Assembly (NCBI GenBank): GCA_014898425.1
Contig: RCSZ01000019.1
Location: forward strand, 1 to 64,000
From: Botryotinia globosa
Lineage: Eukaryota; Ascomycota; Leotiomycetes; Helotiales; Sclerotiniaceae
Direction: 5' to 3'
Length of the DNA: 64,000 bases
Shown here: one piece after another, positions 48,647 through 62,303 of the stretch
Position numbering within the stretch: position 1 is the first letter of the stretch
Layout: every line of letters starts with the position of its first letter
The notes under the pieces: generated by a model
Database searches by the model: none
The model's input: the letters and a program-made list of their open reading frames with translations, nothing else
What the model was told of the DNA's origin: nothing
Translations under genes and position numbers: made by a program

Positions 48647-51600
48647 GTTTATATCATCTATTTAGAAGTTATTATAACTTTATTTTAAATATTTATTCAA
48701 ATCATATTCCAATTGCTTTAATTACTTTGATTTTATCAAAATTATAATTCGATTGTATTGATTGAATCCATTATTAATCTATTATAAATAACTTTGTTAT
48801 TTTTCAATAAAATTATTTGATTATATTAAAAATATATTTATATTGATTTATTGATATTTTATGATTACAAAAATATTCTAGAAATAATTAATCAAATGAT
48901 TATATTTAGTTTGTTTTTATAATTCCTTTTCTTGAATTATATTATCGATTTTATTGAAGTTAATGTTTTCTTATTTATAGATTTATTTAATAATTTGAAT
49001 ATTATATATTTTGTAATTGCTTAAGTTATATTTATTTCAATCAAAATAATTACAATTTTATTACAAAAACAAATCGCTATAGTATATATCTAAACTAATA
49101 AAGTTTAATTATAAATTACTGAATTACAAAATATAATTAAAATATTAAAGATTACTATTTATAATAACCCAGGAGCTTTATTTTATTAAAGATATTTTAT
49201 TTCTTTTAAAAAGTTTAATAATAATAAATAAGATATTGTAAAATGTTAGAATTAGTATATAGTATTTTATAATATAATCAATTATTATTTAATTATAAAT
49301 TATAAAAACAAATCAGAATTCTAATAGATTATATTTCTTGTTAGTTTACTCTTTAATTCGATTTATACAAACAATTAAATACATTTTAATATAATTATAG
49401 ATAATTTATATAATTTCGATTTCTAGTTTTCTAAATAATATATTATAATAAATATTTAAAATAAATTAAATAAATAATATTAAACCTTTAATCTTTTATA
49501 AAAAGTCTTTATAGATTATAATAAATATAAAATAAAAAAAACTTTATTTAATAATTTTATTATCAAGTTTAAATAATTTATTATTAAATATAAAAAAACC
49601 ATTAAATAATAAATTGCTAATTTTAAATTCAAGATTTTACAAAAATTGATTAATACTTCAATTAATTATTTTAATAAATCCTTTATTATTGATATTAATA
49701 TATAAACAATTTAGTAATAAAATGTTTACAATAATTTAAAAGAAAAAACTCATTTTGATAATCAACGAAAAAGTCAGAATACTAATTTCAGTTATAACCA
49801 ATCGAAATATTACAATAAAAAACCAGCTCTAATTATAACCTTTTTTATATTAAAACTATTTAATAATTTTATATAATTAAATATTATTTGATAAAATCAA
49901 TATCCTTTATTCTATTATATTTAAAAGTAATATTTTGATTTTAGCCTTTATTTTTATTATAAAAAATCAAATTATATTAAAAACAATTGTAATAAAAAAC
50001 AAATTAATAATATAAAATATAATATCAATATTAATATAAAATATAATCTTTATATTAATTATTTCCTTATAATTAATCAATATCAAAACTCTAGATTCTA
50101 TTATAACATTATTAATTCCTTATATCAAAGCTCATTCCCACCCACCAACCATTTCCTGTTTATTAATTATTTCCTGTTTATTAACTATTTCCTAATTATA
50201 CCATTACACTATACTTTATCAATCCCTTCTAGCTTTATTTAAAAACTTAATCTGGAAAGGTATATTAAAGGATTCATTTATTTAAAGGAAAATGGAAATT
50301 CTATTCCCTAGCTCAATATATCAAAAGATTAATTTTGATTTATAATTGCAAATCAAGATTTTTTATAGGAAATTTATCTTTGTAGATTAAAAGATTAATT
50401 ATATCTAAAAATCCTTTATATTTTAGAATAATGAATAACAAATCTTTTAAAATCTTAATAAAAATCTTTCTTGTATTTAATATAATTATTCTGTTTATTA
50501 GTTTTATAAATAATAAAATTATAAATTATAACTTTATTAATAAAAAAATCATTTCTAAATTCTAAATATTTATATATCTTTTCCCTTATATTTATTATCT
50601 ACTTTTAATTAATAAAAAGTTTTTCGATATTCTTTTTTGATATACACTTTTAGATATATAAATCAATAATTATTAAAAGATTGATTTGTTTTATATTATT
50701 ATTTTATTAATTATAAATTCAATAATCCTCAATCTTCCTTAATTTCAATATTATAACTTTATTATTAATTAATTAACAATAATATTCAAATTTATATTTA
50801 TATATTGCTTAAAATATTGTTATTCTATTAATATTATAATAACTATTATTCCTAATATATCTAATAATTACAAAATAACTTTACTAAAAAATAATAAAGT
50901 TATATCAATTGATTCTAAACTATTTCTATAAAAACTCATTTCAAAATTAATTTTTATAAAAGATATTATTAATAAAAACTTCAAAATTAAGTTCTTACTA
51001 TTTCAAAATCAATTAGTAATTTTTGAATCTATCGAGGTCTTGGATATTCAAAAAAACCCCAATACTATTAATCTCGAAAATAATAAAAACAAAAACCTTT
51101 ATTATATTTATTATATCAATAATAAAATAAATATTCAAATTAGAATAATTCTTAATCATTTATTTTTAAAATCAATTTTAATTTGATTTATTATCAATTC
51201 CAGAAAGTATAAAAAACTATTATAAAATTAGAATACTTTATTTTTATTATTATTATTATTATCAAATCCTTTAAATGAACTATTCGATATTATATAAAGT
51301 ATTCATCCTGAAATATAAAATATAAAGTTTTTTACAATTAATAATTTTATATAATTCTATAAGAATAACAATATTTATATTACAAAAGTATTCTAAAACA
51401 AATTAAATAAAATCTATAATTTATACTATATAATAACTAAGAATCCTATTTAATTATATCGAGATTTAATAAATAATAATATCAATAAATTTATAGAAAA
51501 AACAAATTAATTTATTCCTTTTATATTAAAAATTTAAAATAAATTGCTTCCCTAACTTTGTAATCTATATCTAGGATTTTTATTCTCTTTTATTAATAAA

Positions 51601-54019
51601 CTTTTATTATAATATTTATAAAATTATAAAATCGAGGTTATATTAAGTAAGGAATTATTATATAATAAAAACTATTCAATATTCCTAATTAAGCTTTAAA
51701 TTATTTGTAAATAGCTTAATAACAATCTAAATAAAGGATTTATTTGGAAATCTTGTTTTCAATTAGCTACTCCATTTTTTTTAATTACTAAATTAAAAGA
51801 AAACATTTGAATTTATTAAGATTATTAAAATCTAAATAATATTATTATTAAAAATCGATATCTTTTATTATTGATTAAAGAAATTCTCAATACTTTATAT
51901 TATATTAAAATCTATATCAAATTTAATATTATCATTGTTTTCAACAAATTATAAATTATAAAGAATTACAAATAGAAAATCGCTTTCATTACTTATTTCA
52001 ATCTATTCAAATTATTAATAATATTCTTCGAATTTTATAATATATTGATTTTATTTCAAAATTATATTAATTATATTCTCTTTAATCTTTTGAATAAAAT
52101 TTGTACAATATACTTGAATAATATTTTAATTTATTCTAAAAATATTATAAATTATAAAGAATATATTTATAAGATTGTTTAATAATTAATTGATATTGGA
52201 TTATAGATTAATATTAATAAATATAAATTTAAAACAAAAAGAATTAAATATTTTGATTTAATTATTATTTTAGAAGATATAGAGATGAACTCAAAAAAAT
52301 TGATATTATATTCAATTAGAAATTATTAATTAAACTTAAAGATTTCTAATATTTTCTTAGATTTGTTAATTTTTATTAATATTTTATTCACAATTTTTCT
52401 AAGATTATTAAACCCCTCAATTGTTTTTTGAAAAAGAAGAAAATATACAGTTGAAATTTTGAACAAAAAAATGTTTTTATAATATTAAAAAACACTTTTT
52501 TTTTTTATTCCGATTTTTATTATATTTTATTATTATTATTATACAATAATTAAGATTAATGTTTTCAATTGGGCTATAGATAATATTCTTTTGTAATATA
52601 ATAATAAAGGAAATCTATACCCAATAGTATACTTTTTATCAAAACACAATATTATTAAATATAATTATAAGATTTATAATAAAGAACTTTTAGTGATTAT
52701 AAAATTATTAAAAAAATAAAGACTGGAATTATATAATGTTTAGGAATTATTCGAAATTATTATTAATTATAAGAATCTTGAATATTTTATATTAATAAAA
52801 ATACTGAATCAATAATAAATTAAATAGGCTGAATTCTTATTAGAATTCAACTTTTGTATTATATATCAATCCAATCACAAAGTTATTCATTCTAATATTT
52901 TGAGTTGTAAAGCTGAAGATTACTTAGTATATATTAATTCTAACAATAATTAAATTAAAAATTGTTTATAAATAATCCTTCTAAAATGAATATTTAATAT
53001 TATTATATTCAAGAATATTATTCGATAAGTGAATAACAATTTAAATCTGATTATAGCCTTAATAAATATGATTATTTTTAATATTAATAAATCAATTGAT
53101 AATTTTATCGATAAAATATATAGATTATTCGAATTAGTTATAATTATATATATAATATTTCGAAACTTTTTTATTTGCTATTAGCTATTAAATATTCAAA
53201 AGAATCTTTAAATAGTCTTATAAGATTATAGATTAGTTAATAATAAAATCTTTTATTATAATTGTTTTTTTATTCTCTTTTTTGCTGAATTTTATATATA
53301 GATTATATATCACATATATTCAACTGAATTAGCTGAATATTTAGATTACATCAAAACTATCGATCTTATTTTTTGTATATATTAGTGGCTTAATATATTT
53401 AGAGAGATCGAGATATTTATATAAACTTATTAATTCTGTTTTCATATTAAAACCTTTTATTTTATTATATTTGGATTTCTTGAATTTTTATTAATATTGT
53501 TTTGTTTTTGATTAAATATCTTTATTAATTATATTATATTATTATCAATTAATGAATACTATAGAAAGAAATATCAATATATTATTATAATTGTTTGTTA
53601 TTTAATCAAGATATAATATTTTATATTAATAATAAGGTTATTCATAAAGGAATTTGCAAATCGATTTATTAAAAAGATATATTATTTATATAATACTTTT
53701 GATAATATTATATCTAATAAAAGCTTCTAATTTGTTTTTGAATTTTGAAAGCATTTATTTGAATACTTATTAATCATTTTAAAACAATCTTTCTTATTCT
53801 ATTCCGAATCTAATAATTAAATAGAAAGGATTAATATTATAATCGAATAATATCTTTATACTTTTATAAACTTTTATTAAAACAATTAATTCGATTGACT
53901 TTTATTTATAAAGTTTATATTGAATAATATTATATTAGAAATCATTAATATATTTCTGTTTTTTATTAATTATAATTATCACTTACACTTTAAAATTGAA
54001 TTATTTATATTAATCCTAT

Positions 54020-54169
54020 TGTCACGGCGCCAACTACGTTGCCTTTGTGCTTTAAACACAAACCCTTAGTATACCCTTAGTATACCCTATTTCCTATAAT
54101 AGGGCCTCAACTTTTTATAACACTTAGAACTCTTATAATATAATATAAGTCTTTATCTGTATTCTAACA
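54020..54169 (+). repeat. Gypsy C 5' LTR
   Basis: 150 bp, begins TGTCACGGCGCCAACTACG and ends CTGTATTCTAACA. Best-preserved LTR start of the family in the window. Confidence 0.9.
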
Positions 54170-56377
54170 ATTTGTATTATTTATTTAAAAGCTATTATAA
54201 CTTCATTTTAAATACTTATTCAAATTATACTCCAACCGCTTTAATTATTCTAATTTTATCAAAATTACAATTTAATTATATTAATCAAATCTATTATTGA
54301 TCTATTATAAATAACTTTATTATTTTTCAGCAAAATTATTTGATTATATTAAAATATATTTATATTAATTCATTGATATTTTGTAACTATAAAAACACTC
54401 TAAAGATAACTAATCAAATAGTTGTATTTAATCTACCCTTATAATTCCTTTTCTTGAATTATATCATCAATTTTATTGAAATTAATATTCTTTTATTTAC
54501 AAATCTATTCTATAATTTGAATATTATATATTTTATAGTTATTTAAATTATATTTATTTTGATCAAAACAATTATAACTTTATTATAAAAATAAATCATT
54601 ATAGTATATATTCAAGCTAACAAAGTTTAATTATAAATTATTGAATTACAAGATATAATTGAAATATTAAAGATTGCTATTTATAATAACCTAAAAACTC
54701 TACTCTACTAAAAATATTTCATTTTTTTTAAGAAATTTAATAGTAATAAATAAAATATTACAAAATATTAGAATTAATATATAATATTCTATAATACAAT
54801 CAATTATTATTTAATTACAAATTATAAGAATAAATCAGAATTTTAGTAGATTATATTTCTTATTAGTTTATTTTCTGATTTGATTTATATAAATAATCAA
54901 ATATACTTTGATACGATTATAGATAATTTATATAATTTTGATCTCTAACCCTTTAAATAATATATTGTAATAAATATCTAAAATGAATTGAATAAATAAT
55001 ATCAAATCTTTAATTTTTTATAAAAAACTTTTATAAATTATGATAAGTATAAGATAAAGAAAATTCTATTTAATAATTTTATTATTAAATTCAAACAGTT
55101 TATTATCAGATATAAAAAAACCATTAAATAATAAATTATTAACTTTAAACTCAAGGTTTCACAAAAATTGATTAATACTTCAATTAATTATTTTAATAAA
55201 CCTTTTATTACTAATATTAATATGTGAATAATTTAATAGCAAAATATTTATAATAATCTAAAAGAGAAAATTCATCTTAATAATCAATAAAAAAACTAGA
55301 ATATTAATTTTAATTATAATCAATTAAGATATTATAATAGAAAACTAGCTCTAACCATAGTTCTTTTTGTATTAAAATTATTTAATAATCTTATATAATT
55401 AAATACTATTTGATAAGGTTAGTATCTTTTATTTTGTTATATTTGAGAGTAATATCTTGATTTTAATCTTTGTTTTTATTATAAGAAATCAGATTATATT
55501 AAAAACAATTATAATAAAAAACAAATCAATAATACAAAATACAATATTAATATTAATATAGAATATAATCCTTATATCAATTGTTTCCCTATAATTAATC
55601 AATATTAAAACTCTAGATCCTATTGCAATACTATCAACTTCTTATATCAAAGTTTATTTCTACTTATTAATTATTTTCTATTTATTAATTATTTTTTAAT
55701 TATATTATTATGCTATATTTTATCAATTCTTTTTAACTTTATTCAAAAACTTGATTTAGAAGGGTATATTGAAGGATTTGTTTATTCAAAAAAAAATGGA
55801 AACTCTATTCCCTAATCTGATATATCAAAAGATTAATTTTGATTTATAATTATAAATTAAAATTCTTTATAAAAAATTTATTTTTGTAGATTAAAAGATT
55901 AGTTATATCTAAAGATTCTTTATATTTTAGAATAATAAATAATAAATCTTTTAAAATTTTAATAAAAATCTTTTTTGTATTTAATATAATTATTCTGTTT
56001 ATTAGTTTTATAGATAATAAAGCTATAAATTATAGTTTTATTAATAAAGAAATTGTTTTCAAATTCTAAATATTTATATATTCTTTTCTTTATATTTATT
56101 ATCTATTTTTAATTAATAAAAAATTCTTCAATGTTTTTTTTTGGTATGTATTTCTGGATATACAAATCAATAATTATCAAAAGATTGATTTATTTTATAT
56201 TACTATTTTATTAATTACAAATCTAATAATCCTTAATCTCTTTTGACTTCAATATTATAATCTTATTATCGATTGGTTGATAATAATATTTAAGTTTATA
56301 TTTATATATTATTCGAAATATTATTATTCTATTGATATTATGATAATTATTATTCTTGATATACCTAATAGCTATAA

Positions 56378-56623
56378 GATAACTTTGTTAAAAAATAATA
56401 AAGTTATATTAATCAATTTCAAACCATTTTTACAAAAGTTTATTTCAAAATTAGCTTTTATAATAACAACTATTGTTTTTGATATATCTAATAGTTATAA
56501 GATAACTTTGTTAAAAAATAACAAAGTTATATTAATCGATTTTAAATTATTTTTACAAAAACTTATTCCAAGATTAGTTTTTATAGAAAATATTATTAAT
56601 AAAAACTTCGAAGTTAAATCCTT
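56378..56623 (+). repeat. 123-bp tandem duplication in Gypsy C pol region
   Basis: The unit beginning 'gataactttgttaaaaaata' occurs at 56378 and again at 56501, exactly 123 bp (41 codons) apart, so the frame is kept (NSYKITLLKNNKVILI...). Copy B has a single unit at the matching place (about 50870). Confidence 0.85.
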
Positions 56624-57241
56624 GTTATTCCAAGATTAATTAGTAATTCTTGAATTTATCAAAACTTTGGATACCTAAAGAAATCTTAATACTATCAATT
56701 TCAAAAACAATGAAAATAAAAACCTTTATTATATTCACTATATCAACAATAAAGTAGATATCTGAATTAGAATGATTTTCAATTATTTATTCTTGAAATT
56801 AGTCCTAACTCGATTTATTATCAATTTTAGAAAGTATAAAAGATTATTACAAAACTAGAATATCTTATCCTTATTATTGTTATTACTATTAAATCCTTTA
56901 AATAAGCTATTTAATGTTGTACAAAGTATTCATTTCGAAATGTAAAATATAAAATTCTTTATAATTAATAATTTTATACAATTTTATAAGAATAATAATA
57001 TTTATGTTATAAAAATGTTTTGGAATAAATTAAATAAGATTTGTAATTTATATTATATAATAATCAAGAATTCTATTTAATTGTGTTGAGGTTTAGTGAA
57101 TAATAATATTAATAAATTTATAGAAAAGATAGATTAATTTATTTTTTTTATGTTAAAAATTCAAAATAAATTGTTTTTCTAGTTTTGTAATTTATATTCA
57201 GAATTTTTATTTTTTTTATTAACGAATTTTCATTACAATGT

Positions 57242-57436
57242 TTGTGGGATTATAAAATTGAGGTTATATTAGGTAAGGAATTATTATATAATAAAGATTG
57301 TTTAATGTTTTTAATTAAATTTCAAGTTGTTTATAGATGGCTTGATAATAATTTGAATAAAGAATTCATTTGGGAATTTCATTTTCGATTGATTATTCTA
57401 CTTCTTTTAATTATTAAACTAGGAGGAGGTATTTAG
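57242..57436 (+). pseudogene. Gypsy C reverse-transcriptase N-terminal fragment
   Basis: A 64-codon open stretch whose middle (NNLNKEFIWEFHFRLIILLLLIIKLGGGI) lines up with the conserved Gypsy RT entry block 'L-x-K-G-F-I-R-x-S ... K-P-G-G-G'. It is one surviving piece of the decayed pol gene, not an independent gene. Confidence 0.6.
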
Positions 57437-60400
57437 ATTTGTTAAAATTATTGGGGTTTAAATAATATTATTATTAAAAATCGATATTCTTTATTATTGA
57501 TTAAAAAAACCCTTGATGTTTTATATTATATTAAAATCTATACTAAATTTGATATTATTGTTATTTTTAATAAATTATAAATTATAGAGGGTTATGAGTA
57601 AAAAACTACTTTTATTATTCGTTTTGATTTGTTTAAATTATTAATAATATTTTTTGGATTCTATAATGTATTAATCTTATTTTAAAATTATATCAATTAT
57701 ATTCTCTTCAATCTTTTGGATAGAATTTATATAATATATTTGAATAATATTTTGATCTATTCTAAAAATATTATAGATTATAAAGAATATATTTATAAGA
57801 TTATTTAGTGATTGATTGATATTGGATTATAAATCGATATTGATAAGTGCGAATTTGAAACAAAAAGAATCAAATATTTTGATTTAATTATTATTTTAGG
57901 AGGTATAGAAATAAATCTAAAAAAAATCAATATTATATTCAATTAAAAATTATTAATTAAATTCAAAGATTTTTAGTGTTTTTTTGGATTTATTAATTTT
58001 TATTGATATTTCATTTGTAATTTTTTTAAGATTGTAGAATCCTTTAATTGTTTTTTGAAAAAGAAGAAAGTATAGAGTTAAGATTCTAAATAAAAAAACA
58101 TTTTTATAATATTAAAGAATATTTTTTTCTTTATTTCAATCCTTATTATATTTGATTATTATTATTATATAATAATTGAAATCAATATTTTCGATTAGAT
58201 TGTGGGTAGTATTTTTTTGTAATATAATAATAAGGGAAACCTATATTCTATGATATATTTTTTATCAAAATATAATATTATTAAATATAATTATAAGATT
58301 TATAATAAAAAACTTTTAATAATTATAAAATCATTAAAAAAATAAAGGCTGGAATTATATAGTGTTTAAAAATTATTTGAAATCATTATCAATTATAAAA
58401 ACCTCGAATATTTTATATCAATAAAAATATTAAATCAATGATAAATTAAATAAACTGAATTCTTATTAGAATTCAATTTCTATATTATATATCAATTTAA
58501 TTATAAGGCTATTTACCCCAATACTTTAAATTATAAAACTAAAGACTATTTAGTATATATCAATTCTAATAATAATCAAATCAAAAACTGTTTATAAATA
58601 ATCTTTTTAGAATGAATATTCAATATTATTATATTTAAGAATATTATTTAATAAATAAATAGCGATTTAGATTTAATTATAATCTTAATAAATATAATTA
58701 TTCTCAATATCAATAAATCAATCGATAATTTTATCAATAAAATATATAGATTATCTGAATTAATTATAACTATATATATAATACTTCGAAATCCCTTTGC
58801 TTATTATTAATTATTAAATATTCAAAGGAATTTTTGAATAATCTTATAAAATTATAAATTAATTAATAATAAGATTTTTTATTATAATTGTTTTTTTATT
58901 CTTTTTTTTATTAAATTTTATATATAGATTATATATTATATATATTCAATTAAACCAGTCGGATATTTAGATTATATCAAAACTATTAATCTCGTTTTTT
59001 GTATATATTAATAACCTAATATATTTAAAGAGATTGAAATATTTATACAAATTTATTAATTTTATTTTTGTATCAAAGCTTTTTGTCTTATTGTATTTGG
59101 ATTTTTTGAACTTTTATTAATATTGTTTTATTCTTAATCAAATATCTTTATTGATTATATTATATTATTATTAATCAATAAATATTATAAAAAAAAATAT
59201 TAATATATTATTACAATTGTTTATTATTTAATTAAAATATAATACTTTATATTAATGATAGAATTATTTATAGAGGAATTTACAAATCGATTTGTTGAAA
59301 AGATATATTATCTATATAATACTCCTAATAATATTGTATTCAATAAAAGCTTCTAATTCATTTCTGAATTTTAGAAATATTTATTTAAATATTTATTGAT
59401 TATTTTGAAATAATCTTTCTTATTTTATTCTAAATCTAATAATTAAATAAAAAGAATCAATATTATAATCGAATAATACTTTTATATTTTTATAAATTTC
59501 CATTAAAACAATTGATTTAATTAGCTTTTATTTGTAGAGTTTATATTGAATAATATTATATTAGAAATTATTAATATATCTTTATTCTTTATTAATTATA
59601 ATTATTATTTATATTTCAAAATTGAATTGTTTATATCAATTCTATTGAATCTATTATATTAAAAGAAACAAGAGTTTTTCAAAGCCAATAAGATTATAAA
59701 CAGATTTGATCTTATTCTAATTAAGCTTAAAGTGTTTATAATTTAATTGATTTAAAAATATAAAGATTGTGTTAATAAAATCTGAATTGATATTTTTTTT
59801 TATAAAAAAAGTAATAGAATATAGGTTAATATAAAGAATATAAAAACTAATTATTTAATAAAAAAAGATAATAATAAATAGAATAGTTTTTATAAAGTTT
59901 TTAAAGTCTATAAACAAATCTGTTTATTATAATTTCTAGTTAATTTTAAGATTTTTTTGATATTCTATAACTTATTATTTCAATTGTTTTATTGTTTGTT
60001 AAAATTATTAGGTTAAGATATTATTAATATTATTAAGTTATATAGAAATCAAGGCTGAGTTTTCGAAAGAGATAACAAAATATACAAAAAGATTGAATGA
60101 TAGGAATTCAAGGAGATTCTTGATTATTACAATAAATACAGTTTTTATTATTATATCAAATAAAAGTATTATTTATTATTATAACAATCAATTGAAGATC
60201 TTTGAGATTAGAAGGGAATAATTATTATATTTTATCTAATATATTTGAATAAATTAGATTTGTTTGTATAGATTGAATTCAAAAAGCCTGTCATTTTGAA
60301 TGTTATTATACTAGAAATAACTTTTAAATAAAGATCAGACAGATTGAAGAAGATTTGTTAATTAACTATTACTTTAAAAACAATTCAATAATAAACTGAT

Positions 60401-60495
60401 TTATTGAATTGATTCTTTATAACTTTGTTAAAAAATGACAAAGTTAGTCTATACTTTAGTTTGTTTGGGACAAGCAAATTCTAAAGGGGGGGTAC

Positions 60496-60645
60496 TGTTA
60501 TAATATTAACTATATTGTTTTTGTATTTTAGATACGAACTTTTAGTATGCTTTTAGTATACCCTATTTCCTATAATAGGGCCTCAACCTTTTATAGTACT
60601 TAGAATCCTTATGGTACAATATAAGTCTTTACCTGTACCCTAACA
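60496..60645 (+). repeat. Gypsy C 3' LTR
   Basis: 150 bp, begins TGTTATAATATTAACTATA, ends CCTGTACCCTAACA. It differs from the 5' LTR mainly by C/T and G/A transitions. Confidence 0.9.
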
Positions 60646-61557
60646 TCTATTGAATTTATTATATTAAAGAAAATAAGAGTTCCTTAAAGTCAATAAGATT
60701 ACAAATAGATTTGATTTTATTCTAATTAAGTTCAAAGCATTTGTAATTCAATTGATTCAAAAATATAAAGATTATATTAATAGAATTAAAACTAATGTTT
60801 TTCTTTATAAAAAAGATAATAAGGTATAGGTTAGTATAAAGAATATGAAAATCAATTGTTTAATAAAAAAGGATAATAATAAATGGAATGATTTTTATAA
60901 AATCCTTAAAGTTTATAAATAGATTTGTTTATTGTAATTTTTAGCTAATTTTAAGATTTTTCTAATGTTTTATAATTTATTACTTCGATTGTTTTATTAC
61001 TTATTAGGATTATTAGATTAAGATATTATTAATATTATTAAATTATATAGAAATTAAGGTCGAGTTTTTGAAAAAGATAATAAAATATATAAAGAGATTA
61101 AGTGATAGGAATTCAAAAAAATCCTTGATTGTTATAATAAATATAGTTTTTATTATTATATCAAATAAAAACATTATTTATTATTATAATAATCAATTGA
61201 AAATCTTTGAGATTAGAAAGGAATAATTATTGTATTTCATTTAATATATTTGAATAAATTAGATTTGTTTATATAGATTAGATTTAAAAAGTTTGTTATT
61301 TTAAATACTATTATATTAAAAATAATTTTTAAATAAAGATTAAATAGATTAAAAAAGATTTATTAATTGATTATTATCTTAAAAACAATTTGCTTTAATT
61401 TTGTAATAGAAATTAAAGTATTCTAATATTATTTCAAGGGATTTTAGGTTTTTATTTAATTAATGTTGAATCGATTCTTTATAACTTTATTGAAAAATAA
61501 CAAAGTTAGTTTGTATTTTAATTTGTTTGGGATAAGTAAGCTTTAAGGGGAGGGTAT

Positions 61558-61707
61558 TGTTATAGTGCCAATTATATTGCTTTTGTATTTTAGATATAAA
61601 CCTTTAGTATATTCTTAGTATACTCTATTTTTTATAATAGGGCCTCAACCTTTCATAGCACTTAGAATCTTTATGGTACAATATAAGTCTTTACCTGTAC
61701 CTTGATA
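61558..61707 (+). repeat. Gypsy B 3' LTR
   Basis: 150 bp, begins TGTTATAGTGCCAATTATA and ends CCTGTACCTTGATA. Preceded by a purine tract and followed by TSD ATGTG. Confidence 0.9.
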
Positions 61708-61945
61708 ATGTGATTTATATATAAATTAAAAATCGATATTTTGAAGTTCTAAAAATCGATCCAAAAAAATCCTAAAATTCTAAATTTTTTAATATAAGTT
61801 TAAAATAACTTAAATTATATAAATCTAAATTTTTATTAAATTATATTCAATATTGATAGAGATATTGATAGGCCAAAAAAGTGATTTTTGGTGTAAAAGG
61901 GTGGCCCAAAAGAGGGGTGGCCCGAAAGTAGGGTGGTCGACTTAA

Positions 61946-62303
61946 GGGCCCGTTCGGATCGATTTTTTTAGGCGATGTTGACAACAATTGTAGTCTAAAT
62001 AAACATTTATTGAATACAAATATTGATGAACAATTTATGTTAATAATATAAATATTTTATTGAATATTAATATTGAGTTATAAAAAGCTATATTATATTG
62101 ATCAATAAATTTGAAAATTTGTATAATAATTTCATTAAATCTGTAATAGAACTTTGATTAGCATTTGATTAATATATATTACTTTACATTTTGTAAGCTT
62201 ACAAATCTAACATCAATATCAACAAATATAGACTAAATATTTAGTCAATAAATCTACTAAACTCATTTTGATAATAATTAAAAAAATCGATCCGAACGGG
62301 CCC
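61946..62303. mobile_element. 358-bp MITE, PIF/Harbinger-like (TAA TSD)
   Basis: 25-bp perfect terminal inverted repeats, GGGCCCGTTCGGATCGATT plus TTTTTA, at 61946-61970 and 62279-62303. They are flanked by TAA on both sides (61943-61945 and 62304-62306). The interior is AT-rich and non-coding, with a 16-bp palindrome GACTAAATATTTAGTC at 62231-62246. The 3-bp TAA/TTA duplication and GG-rich termini fit PIF/Harbinger. Its left TSD overlaps the TA of the neighbouring TIR element. Confidence 0.85.

Larger units (their letters stand above)
54020..60645 (+). mobile_element. Decayed Ty3/Gypsy LTR retrotransposon, copy C (nested in copy B)
   Basis: 6626 bp with 150-bp LTRs (54020-54169 and 60496-60645) and 5-bp TSDs CCTAT (54015-54019) and TCTAT (60646-60650) that differ by one C/T transition. 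RT is readable on the plus strand: NLNKEFIWEFH...LLIIKLGGGI near 57350-57435 (the family's GFIR-S...PGGG block), YLNNILIYSKN near 57730-57770, then KCEFETKRIKYF. RNase H (YNYKIYNKKLL...NYKNLEYF) is at about 58280-58430. Integrase C-terminal block (NIIIEQYF...FINF...LLFVEFILNN) is at about 59460-59560. The polypurine tract AAAGGGGGGG is at 60483-60492. Stops throughout; this copy is the youngest of the right-hand stack. Confidence 0.9.
48497..61707 (+). mobile_element. Decayed Ty3/Gypsy LTR retrotransposon, copy B (split by copy C)
   Basis: 5' LTR 48497-48646, 3' LTR 61558-61707, perfect TSD ATGTG (48492-48496 and 61708-61712). The internal part runs 48647-54019 and resumes at 60651-61557. Removing C plus one TSD leaves about 6580 bp, matching copies A and C. 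On the plus strand the RT active-site block reads YLNNILIYSKN near 52110 (the YLDD aspartates mutated by G-to-A), followed by KYKFKTKRIKYF. RNase H and integrase regions follow to about 54010. The 3' remainder includes a polypurine tract AAGGGGAGGG at 61545-61554. No frame is intact. Confidence 0.88.
47911..61942. mobile_element. Non-autonomous TIR DNA element (Tc1-mariner/pogo-like, TA TSD), split by Gypsy B
   Basis: Left end 47911 onward and right end up to 61942 are inverted repeats about 200 bp long: AGTCAACCACCCTACTTTC and AGTCGACCACCCTACTTTC, each followed by GGGCCACCC repeats and TTTTACACCAAAAATCAC. TA dinucleotides flank both sides (47909-47910, 61943-61944). Without the nested retroelements the element is only about 816 bp (586 left plus 230 right), has no transposase frame and is AT-rich inside, so it is MITE-like. 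Each TIR holds two direct copies of a TTTCGGGCCACCC unit, plausible transposase sites. Superfamily is inferred from the TA duplication. Confidence 0.8.

Noticed and set aside
60646..61707. Tandem duplication of the 3' end of Gypsy C
   Set aside because: It resumes exactly where copy B breaks at 54019, is bounded by a CCTAT/TCTAT TSD, and ends at B's own ATGTG TSD. It is B's remainder.
33052..61942. The long AT-rich block as a centromere or mitochondrial insert
   Set aside because: LTR pairs, TSDs, RT/integrase motifs and TIRs account for almost all of it; no mitochondrial gene is visible. A centromere cannot be excluded by composition alone but nothing demands it.
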